From Gammaproteobacteria bacterium (lineage in GTDB: Bacteria > Pseudomonadota > Gammaproteobacteria > Chromatiales > Chromatiaceae): a stretch of 6,631 nt of DNA. Positions 1 through 5,690 of the stretch are shown one piece after another. The stretch covers positions 1 to 6,631 of the forward strand of contig DAOUQU010000088.1 of NCBI GenBank assembly GCA_030625445.1. Direction: 5' to 3'. A model generated the notes under the pieces. The model was not told where the DNA came from, did not search any database, and worked only from the letters and a program-made list of their open reading frames with translations. A program made the translations under genes and the position numbers. The number at the start of each line of letters is the position of its first letter. The stretch's first letter is position 1.

Positions 1-1
1 C

Positions 2-919
2 GTTGGCTCACTGATGCAGAAGCTGGGCATGGAAGAGGGTGAAGCCATCGAGCATCCGTGGGTCAACAAGGCGATCGAAAACGCCCAGCGCAAGGTGGAA
101 GGACGCAACTTCGATATCCGCAAGCAGTTGCTGGAATACGATGATGTCGCCAATGATCAGCGCAAGGTGATCTACCAGCAGCGCAGTGAGCTGATGGAGG
201 TTGATGATATTTTTGACACTGTCGGGGCAATGCGCGAAGAGGTTCTCAGCAGCCTTGTTGATACCTATATCCCGCCACAAAGCCTCGATGAGCAGTGGGA
301 TGTTCCAGCTCTGGAAGAGTCGCTGCAGCATGAATATGAGCTGCAACTGCCGCTGCAGAAGTGGCTCGACGAGGATCACGATCTGCATGAAGAGGGACTG
401 CGGCAGCGTATCCTGGACGAGATGGAGAATAGCTATGCCGGCAAGGAGGAGCTCGTCGGCGCCGAGCAGATGCGTCAATTTGAAAAGGGTGTGATGCTGG
501 AGTCACTCGACCGCCACTGGAAAGAGCACCTCGCCGCGATGGACTATCTGCGCCAGGGAATTCACCTGCGCAGCTACGGGCAGAAGAACCCCAAGCAGGA
601 GTACAAGCGCGAAGCTTTCGCGATGTTTTCCGAGATGCTGGATAATATCAAGCATGATGTGGTGAAAATTCTTTCTCAGGTTCAGATCAAGCCCCAGGAT
701 GCGCTGGAACTCCCTGAACACGAGATGCCGGATATCCAGTTCAAGCACGAAGAGTTTACCGGCTTCGGCGATGGCGATGATGCCGCTGCCCAACCGGGAT
801 CCGCACAAGAGGAGAAGGCGCAGCCTTACGTGCGCACAGACCGCAAGATCGGACGCAACGAGCCCTGTCCCTGCGGCTCCGGCAAAAAATACAAACAGTG
901 CCATGGGAAACTGAAGTAA
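2..919 (+). CDS. secA: SecA preprotein translocase ATPase, C-terminal third (5' end outside window)
   Basis: SecA is the cytoplasmic ATPase that drives unfolded preproteins through the SecYEG channel. The frame is open from the left edge, so the gene starts outside; about 305 residues are present of a protein usually near 900. The visible part matches the end of E. coli SecA closely: EAIEHPWV, RNFDIRKQLLEYDDVANDQR and WKEHLAAMDYLRQGIHLR belong to the helical scaffold/wing region, and PKQEYKREAF follows. A variable acidic, Ala/Gln-rich linker (about 710-845) leads to the zinc-binding SEC-C tail CPCGSGKKYKQCH at 866-904 (Cys-x-Cys-x8-Cys-His), which in E. coli binds SecB and phospholipid. The tail is complete, so this is not a truncated SecA. 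The stop TAA (917-919) is followed within three bases by a heptad repeat element. The ATPase motor motifs lie upstream and cannot be judged here. Confidence 0.97.
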   Translation, partial: VGSLMQKLGMEEGEAIEHPWVNKAIENAQRKVEGRNFDIRKQLLEYDDVANDQRKVIYQQRSELMEVDDIFDTVGAMREEVLSSLVDTYIPPQSLDEQWDVPALEESLQHEYELQLPLQKWLDEDHDLHEEGLRQRILDEMENSYAGKEELVGAEQMRQFEKGVMLESLDRHWKEHLAAMDYLRQGIHLRSYGQKNPKQEYKREAFAMFSEMLDNIKHDVVKILSQVQIKPQDALELPEHEMPDIQFKHEEFTGFGDGDDAAAQPGSAQEEKAQPYVRTDRKIGRNEPCPCGSGKKYKQCHGKLK

Positions 920-1033
920 AAGATAGTACTGAGACGTGAGTAGCGAGTACTGAGGGGAAGGGATAGTAGCGAGTGCTGAGTCGTGAGGCTGCTTGTAGTT
1001 ACTCACTCCTCACTACTCATTACTCAGTCCTGT
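920..1033. repeat. Heptad GAG/CTC repeat element, copy A (secA-argJ spacer)
   Basis: The spacer after secA is built of degenerate 7-base units. The first run reads GATAGTA, CTGAGAC, GTGAGTA, GCGAGTA, CTGAGGG (922-956). A second run restarts with GATAGTA, GCGAGTG, CTGAGTC, GTGAGGC (962-989). After a short spacer the strand sense flips to ACTCACT, CCTCACT, ACTCATT, ACTCAGT (1001-1028). The CTC arm is an imperfect reverse complement of the GAG arms, with about three quarters of positions matching by hand alignment, so a long hairpin is possible in RNA or single-stranded DNA. No T-run follows the hairpin, so it is not a textbook intrinsic terminator. The unit is the same as in the spacers after argJ and spoT. 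It codes for nothing convincing. Confidence 0.9.
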
Positions 1034-1093
1034 TTATTACTTGCACCCTACAAATTCACTGAAAAGCGCCAAGATAGCGTGACTATTTTTCAT

Positions 1094-2287
1094 ATGCCAA
1101 AATCCCCCGCCCATCCCGTCAAGGGAATCCGCCTCGCCTCTGCAGCTGCCGGGATTCGCTACCCTGGCCGGGATGATCTCGTTGTCATCGAGATTGCTGT
1201 CGGCGCCAGCTGCGCTGCAGTTTTCACCACTAACGCCTTTTGTGCGGCTCCGGTGGTGCTGGCGAAACAGCATCTCGCTGCGGTGGCGCCCCGCTACCTG
1301 CTGATCAACTCCGGCAATGCCAATGCCGGCACCGGTGATGCCGGGATGCAGGCGGCACATGAAACCTGTCAATCCCTGGCGACAGCTGCCGGCTGTGATA
1401 TCAAGCAGGTGCTGCCATTCTCGACGGGCGTCATCGGAGAGGATCTGCCTGCAGAGCGTTTCCCGGCCGCAATCCCCGCACTGCTCGATGGCCTCGACGA
1501 AGAGGGCTGGCAGCTGGCGGCGCAGGCGATTATGACTACTGATACAGTTCCAAAACTGGTAAGCAGAGAGGTCGAGATTGACGGCGGCAAGGTGACTGTT
1601 ACCGGGATGTGCAAAGGATCAGGCATGATTCGCCCGGATATGGCGACCATGCTGGCATTTGTCGCAACCGATGCAAGCGTACCTGAAGAGCTGCTGCAGA
1701 CAACGCTGCAGCAGGCTGTCGAGCCGAGTTTTAACGCTATCACCGTCGATGGCGACACCTCGACCAATGACGCCTGTGTGCTGATGGCATCAGGTGCCGG
1801 TGACGTTGTCATTGACGCTGACAACAGTGCTGCATTTCTATCCGCGGTCAGGAAGGTATGCATGGAGCTTGCCCGTGCAATTGTCAGGGATGGCGAGGGC
1901 GCCACCAAATTGGTCGAGATCCAGGTTGAATCAGCAGCAACCCTGCAGGAGGCGAAAGATGTCGCCTATACCATCGCCCACTCTCCATTGGTAAAGACTG
2001 CGCTATTTGCCAGCGATCCCAACTGGGGGCGTATTCTTGCTGCAGTAGGCCGCGCCGGAATCGACAACTTTGAGATCGACAGGGTGCGTATCTGGCTGGA
2101 TGATCTCTGCATCGTCGCTCATGGCGGACGTGATCCCGACTATCGCGAAGAGGCCGGGCAGCGGGTCATGGAGCAATCCGAATTGACCATCCGCGTCGAT
2201 CTTGGCCGCGGCGCGTATAACACCACCATCCTTACCTGCGACCTCTCCTACGACTACGTCAAAATCAATGCAGAGTACCGCACCTGA
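1094..2287 (+). CDS. argJ: Bifunctional-type glutamate N-acetyltransferase / ornithine acetyltransferase ArgJ
   Basis: ArgJ transfers the acetyl group from N-acetylornithine to glutamate, releasing ornithine and recycling acetyl for arginine biosynthesis in the cytoplasm; some members also use acetyl-CoA. The 397-residue length fits the family. Seen in sequence: NSGNANAGTG (residues 72-81), the oxyanion-type STG at 110-112, TTDTVPK, KGSGMI at 174-179, and the autoproteolysis site DMATML, in which Ala184-Thr185 is the expected cleavage bond and Thr185 the nucleophile. This predicts alpha and beta chains of about 184 and 213 residues. DPNWGR and the terminal NAEYR are also typical. The frame is open upstream to an ATG at 983, but those 37 codons are translated from repeat DNA and a spacer (VTHSSLLITQS), so I start at ATG 1094. 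A GTG at 1079 is possible. No clear Shine-Dalgarno sequence precedes either. The acetyl-CoA-using ability cannot be read from sequence. Confidence 0.96.
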   Translation: MPKSPAHPVKGIRLASAAAGIRYPGRDDLVVIEIAVGASCAAVFTTNAFCAAPVVLAKQHLAAVAPRYLLINSGNANAGTGDAGMQAAHETCQSLATAAGCDIKQVLPFSTGVIGEDLPAERFPAAIPALLDGLDEEGWQLAAQAIMTTDTVPKLVSREVEIDGGKVTVTGMCKGSGMIRPDMATMLAFVATDASVPEELLQTTLQQAVEPSFNAITVDGDTSTNDACVLMASGAGDVVIDADNSAAFLSAVRKVCMELARAIVRDGEGATKLVEIQVESAATLQEAKDVAYTIAHSPLVKTALFASDPNWGRILAAVGRAGIDNFEIDRVRIWLDDLCIVAHGGRDPDYREEAGQRVMEQSELTIRVDLGRGAYNTTILTCDLSYDYVKINAEYRT

Positions 2288-2337
2288 AGTCCCTTACTCT
2301 TACTCTCACTCCTCGCTACTCATCACTCACTCCTGTG
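2288..2337. repeat. Heptad CTC repeat element, copy B (one-armed, argJ to Nudix-ThiE spacer)
   Basis: The 47-base gap after argJ is almost wholly CTC-type heptad DNA: two 6-base units (ACTCTT, ACTCTC), then ACTCCTC, GCTACTC, ATCACTC, ACTCCTG. It resembles the CTC arm of the copies after secA and spoT, but no GAG-type partner arm is present, so it cannot form their hairpin. It begins right at the argJ stop (TGA 2285-2287) and its last unit runs into the GTG taken as the start of the next gene. There is no purine-rich ribosome-binding stretch inside it. Confidence 0.85.
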
Positions 2338-3288
2338 TCTTCTCCCCCATCCCTATCCCCACTCCATGTCGCCGTTGCCGTGCTGCGTAATGCAGAGGGG
2401 AAAATTCTGCTGTCGCGCCGCCGTAAAGGAACGCATCTTGCGGGACTGTGGGAATTCCCCGGCGGCAAGCTCGAAGCTGGCGAATCCTTGTCCGCTGCGT
2501 TGCAGCGTGAGATCAAAGAGGAGCTGGATATAGAGATACTCGCTCACCGGCCGCTGATCCAGATCAGCCACAGCTATCCTGAAAAGCAGGTTTTTCTGGA
2601 TGTGCATCTTGTCAACGAGTGGCAGGGAACAGCAGCAGGAGTGGAAGGCCAGCAGATTGCCTGGGTGGCGGCAGAGGAGATCGATGACTATTCACTTCCG
2701 TCGGCGGACAGGCCAATCGTCACTGCCATCCGTCTGCCATCACGTTATTTGATCACCCCGCCGTTAATTGAGGATGAATCCATTTTTCTGAAGCAGCTTG
2801 AAGCAAGCCTGCAGCAGGGGATTCGTCTGCTACAGCTGCGTCTTCCCGATTATGACAAGGAACAGCTTAGGTCGCTTGCTGGGAGGGTGATGGCTTTATG
2901 CCACTCACATGGCGCGACATTGATGCTGAAAGATGAGTCGCTGGCAAGACGACTCGGCTGCGGTCTGCATCTCAGCAGCAGTCAGATGCGAGCCATGCAC
3001 GGCAGAAATTTCCCGCAGCAACAACTGCTGGCGGCCTCCTGTCACACACAGCAGGAGCTTGTTCATGCAGCATCCATTGGCGTTGATTTTGCGACCCTCT
3101 CACCAGTCCAGCCAACAACAACCCATCCGCAGGCGCAGCCGTTGGGCTGGGATCGTTTTTCAGCAATGGTCACACCGGCGACACTGCCTGTCTACGCACT
3201 GGGCGGCATGCGGTCGGATGACACGCCGCAGGCGTGGCGCTGCGGTGCGCAGGGAATTGCTGCAATCCGCAGTCTGTTCGGGGATTGA
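2335..3288 (+). CDS. Nudix hydrolase (MutT-like) fused to a ThiE/TenI-like domain
   Basis: This 317-residue, probably cytoplasmic protein has two domains. Residues about 11-135 are a MutT-like Nudix fold; such enzymes cleave nucleoside diphosphate derivatives, and MutT removes 8-oxo-dGTP. The Nudix box spans residues 44-66 (G-x5-E-x7-REIKEELDI), with Glu59, Glu62 and Glu63 present for metal binding and Asp65 in place of the usual Gly, a change seen in other active Nudix proteins. Residues about 137-317 resemble thiamine-phosphate synthase ThiE or TenI: LQLR (166-169), GLHLSSS, SCH (235-237), SPVQPTTTHP (256-265), YALGGM. Several ThiE landmarks have drifted: the usual NDR reads KDE, and the TxTK lysine is His264. 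Thiamine synthase activity is therefore doubtful. The same fusion follows secA-argJ in Pseudomonas-like genomes. The start is GTG 2335, with no Shine-Dalgarno sequence and repeat DNA just upstream; homology begins near residue 11, so little can be missing. Coupling to argJ translation is possible. Confidence 0.9.
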   Translation: MSSPPSLSPLHVAVAVLRNAEGKILLSRRRKGTHLAGLWEFPGGKLEAGESLSAALQREIKEELDIEILAHRPLIQISHSYPEKQVFLDVHLVNEWQGTAAGVEGQQIAWVAAEEIDDYSLPSADRPIVTAIRLPSRYLITPPLIEDESIFLKQLEASLQQGIRLLQLRLPDYDKEQLRSLAGRVMALCHSHGATLMLKDESLARRLGCGLHLSSSQMRAMHGRNFPQQQLLAASCHTQQELVHAASIGVDFATLSPVQPTTTHPQAQPLGWDRFSAMVTPATLPVYALGGMRSDDTPQAWRCGAQGIAAIRSLFGD

Positions 3289-3397
3289 AATTCCGTGTTG
3301 TCCATGGTGAATAAAAATCAGTGAAAAAACAGATTGCTATCGATGCGCTTGTCAGGTGCTATGCTATGTATTTATCTCACGATAATATTCAACAGAC

Positions 3398-5596
3398 GTG
3401 GCACAGCGGAATTCACCTCAACCCGGCAGACAACTGGATATGGCGTTAGCTGAAAAAAGCAGCGACGAACCACGTTTTCTGGTGAGCGATCTGCTCTCCT
3501 ATCTGGAGTCCTACATGACGACAGAACAGATTCGTGAGGTCTATCGCGCCTATCTCTTCAGTGCTGATGCGCACATCAATCAAAAACGCATGTCGGGCGA
3601 GCCCTATATCTATCACCCGGTTGCCGTTGCTTATATTCTGGCAGGAATGCGGCTCGACTATAAGTGCCTGATGGCGGCGATGATGCATGATGTCATCGAA
3701 GATACGCCGACAGCGAAGGCCGAAATCCAGGAAATTTTTGATGATGAGGTTGCCGAACTGGTCGATGGTGTGACCAAGCTGACGCATCTTGATTTCAGCT
3801 CCAGGGAAGAGGCGGTTGCCGCCAGTTTTCGAAAAATGATCCTGGCGATGACAAGGGATGTTCGCGTGGTTCTCATCAAACTGGCTGATCGCCTGCACAA
3901 TATGCGCACGCTGGGCGTGATGCGGCCGGACAAGGCCAGGCGCATTTCAAGAGAGACGCTTGAGATCTATGCTCCCATCGCAAAACGTCTGGGAATTCAC
4001 CGTCTTAGTGAAGAGCTTCAGAACCTGGCGTTTGTAGCACATTGGCCATGGCGCTACCAGATTCTACAGCGCGAGGTGCGCAAGCATCACGGCAAGCAGC
4101 AGAAGGTGATCTCCGGCATTCTGACTGCGCTGCGCCGCCAACTGGTGCAGACAGACATTCCAGCCGAGGTCTCCGGCAGAGAGAAAAATCTCTACAGCAT
4201 CTATCGCAAGATTGCAGATCGCAAGGTGCAGTTTGCCGATATTGCCGACGTGCTGGCATTTCGCATTATTGTGCAGTCAGTCGACGACTGTTACCGGGTG
4301 CTGGGTGTTGTGCATCATCTCTACAAGCCCAAGCCCGGTAATTTCAAGGACTATATCGCCATCCCCAAATCAAACGGCTACCAGTCGTTGCATACCATTG
4401 TTTTTGGTTCGCACGGAGCTCCTGTCGAGATTCAGATCCGCACCGAAGCGATGCATCGGTTTGCCGAGGAGGGAATCGCGACGCACTGGGGATACAAGCA
4501 TGGTGAAGAGGGCGGGCGCATCGATGGGCCGAGCAGTGAGTGGCTGAGAAGTTTGACAGATTTGCAGGAAGATACCGCCTCCTCGATCGAGTTTCTCGAG
4601 CACGTCAAAGTCGACCTTTTCCCAGATGAGGTTTACGTCTTTACACCCAAGGGGAAAATCATGGTGTTGCCGCGCGGCGCCACAGTGCTGGATTTTGCCT
4701 ACGCAGTGCATACGGATGTCGGCAACCATTGTGTCGCTGCACGGGTTGACAAGCGCATGGTTTCGCTGCGGACACTGCTGCGCAATGGCATGACTATCGA
4801 GATTCACGTCTCGCCGAATGTTCATCCAAATCCAAAATGGCTGGAGTTCGTGGCAACTTCCAGGGCACGCTCCAATATCAGAAATTTTCTCAAACAGTTG
4901 CAGAACAGGGAGTCAGTCAACCTTGGAGCACAGCTGCTTTCCAGTGAACTTCAGCACTACAACACCACGCTGCAGGAGCTGGGTCAACAACAGGTTGAGC
5001 AGATATTCACTGCGCTTGGTTATGAGAATCTGGATGCATTGCAGAGCGATATTGGCCTGGGAAACCGTCCGGTGCGTTTTGTAGCCCGGCAGTTGCTGGG
5101 GGATGATGTAGTGCTGGTAGAGAGGTCGCAGCAACAGGACCAGTCATCACTGCGGCGGGTTGCGATTGCCGGCACGGAGGGCATGGTGGTCAAGTATGCA
5201 AACTGCTGTCGTCCGATTCCCGGTGATCCGATTATAGGTACTTTCAATCCGGGAAAAGGCATCGTGATCCATCACGCATCCTGTCTGAATCTCTCCAACG
5301 ACCGCAGCTACAGTGACAACTGGATCGATGTGCAGTGGGAAGAGGATGTCAGAGGGGATTTCCAGGTGAAACTGCGCATGGAAGTCAACAACAGACCGGG
5401 CGTGCTGGCTGAGACCGCAGCTGTCGTGGCTGAAAACGGCGCCAATATCGAGAGTGTGCACGCAGACGACAGTGACGGACACTCCTCGGTGCAGGAGTTT
5501 ATGCTGAGTGTCAAAGACCGCAGGCATCTTGCGCGGATTATTCGCAGCCTGCGCAAGCTGCCGGCCGTGATCAAGGTGACACGCGTCATTGCTTAA
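3398..5596 (+). CDS. spoT: SpoT/Rel-type bifunctional (p)ppGpp synthetase/hydrolase
   Basis: This cytoplasmic enzyme makes and degrades the alarmone (p)ppGpp in the stringent response. All domains of a long RSH protein are present in 732 residues. The HD hydrolase has His73, His97-Asp98 (HDVIEDT), Asp164 and Asn168 (KLADRLHNMRTL). The synthetase has GREKNLYSIY (Arg261), Asp284, KDYIAIPKSNGYQSLH and EIQIRT (Glu344). The TGS domain is at about 407-466. The conserved Cys/His region has NCCRPIPGD (Cys603-Cys604) and HHASC (625-629). A C-terminal ACT domain covers about 654-730. Identity to E. coli SpoT is high throughout, and the intact HD site argues against monofunctional RelA. The synthetase loop reads NFKD (315-318) where the bifunctional class usually has RxKD. 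The start is uncertain: GTG 3398 or ATG 3440 (Met15); neither has a strong ribosome-binding site, and the ATG version (718 residues) is nearer the usual length. It follows the Nudix gene by 109 bases and is not in the gmk-rpoZ-spoT order of E. coli. Confidence 0.96.
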   Translation: MAQRNSPQPGRQLDMALAEKSSDEPRFLVSDLLSYLESYMTTEQIREVYRAYLFSADAHINQKRMSGEPYIYHPVAVAYILAGMRLDYKCLMAAMMHDVIEDTPTAKAEIQEIFDDEVAELVDGVTKLTHLDFSSREEAVAASFRKMILAMTRDVRVVLIKLADRLHNMRTLGVMRPDKARRISRETLEIYAPIAKRLGIHRLSEELQNLAFVAHWPWRYQILQREVRKHHGKQQKVISGILTALRRQLVQTDIPAEVSGREKNLYSIYRKIADRKVQFADIADVLAFRIIVQSVDDCYRVLGVVHHLYKPKPGNFKDYIAIPKSNGYQSLHTIVFGSHGAPVEIQIRTEAMHRFAEEGIATHWGYKHGEEGGRIDGPSSEWLRSLTDLQEDTASSIEFLEHVKVDLFPDEVYVFTPKGKIMVLPRGATVLDFAYAVHTDVGNHCVAARVDKRMVSLRTLLRNGMTIEIHVSPNVHPNPKWLEFVATSRARSNIRNFLKQLQNRESVNLGAQLLSSELQHYNTTLQELGQQQVEQIFTALGYENLDALQSDIGLGNRPVRFVARQLLGDDVVLVERSQQQDQSSLRRVAIAGTEGMVVKYANCCRPIPGDPIIGTFNPGKGIVIHHASCLNLSNDRSYSDNWIDVQWEEDVRGDFQVKLRMEVNNRPGVLAETAAVVAENGANIESVHADDSDGHSSVQEFMLSVKDRRHLARIIRSLRKLPAVIKVTRVIA

Positions 5597-5690
5597 AGGA
5601 TAGTAGCGAGACGTGAGTAACGAGTACTGAGGAAACCCACTCAGTCCTCACGACTCAGTCCTATCTCTTACTCACGTCTCGCTACTATCT
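5597..5690. repeat. Heptad GAG/CTC repeat element, copy C (between convergent genes)
   Basis: The space between spoT and the minus-strand gene is filled by this element. The GAG side reads GATAGTA, GCGAGAC, GTGAGTA, ACGAGTA, CTGAGG (5599-5632), then comes a short AAACC spacer. The CTC side has ACTCAGT, CCTCACG, ACTCAGT, CCTATCT and onward to TACTATC (5640-5689). The outer 22 bases, 5599-5620 and 5668-5689, are perfect reverse complements; the inner part matches less well. The element starts directly after the spoT stop (TAA 5594-5596) and its far arm contains the minus-strand gene's stop codon (TAG, plus positions 5685-5687), followed on that strand by a second TAG. Confidence 0.93.
5599..5689. 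terminator. Possible bidirectional terminator hairpin formed by copy C
   Basis: The perfect 22-base inverted arms (5599-5620 and 5668-5689), around an inner region of 47 bases that can pair partly, give a strong symmetrical stem between two genes that face each other. Only about three T bases follow on each strand (TTT at 5690-5692 on plus; the AAA at 5595-5597 gives TTT on minus), which is short for an intrinsic terminator. A role as a shared transcription end or 3'-end RNA protector is an inference from position and symmetry only. Confidence 0.4.

Noticed and set aside
920..1033. CRISPR array or TRAP-like (G/U)AG regulatory array
   Set aside because: The 7-base units abut each other without unique spacers, so it is not CRISPR. 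TRAP sites have triplets every 5 or so bases in leaders of Bacillus-type trp genes; spacing, position and lineage differ here.
920..1033. Insertion sequence or miniature transposon ends
   Set aside because: No transposase is present, and no clear target-site duplication can be seen flanking any of the three elements; mobility remains unproven.
1369..1908. Long minus-strand frame (179 codons) opposite argJ
   Set aside because: It is a Ser/Ala-rich mirror of the argJ coding strand with no recognisable domain; argJ is certain on the plus strand.
3289..3397. Promoter or terminator in the Nudix to spoT spacer
   Set aside because: TTGTCA at 3349-3354 resembles a -35 box, but no good -10 lies 16-18 bases downstream; GATAAT at 3381 has no matching -35. 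No GC-rich hairpin with a T-run was found. A promoter for spoT may exist here but I cannot place it.
4370..4825. Minus-strand frame (151 codons) opposite spoT
   Set aside because: It lies wholly within the well-conserved spoT synthetase and TGS coding region and shows no family features.
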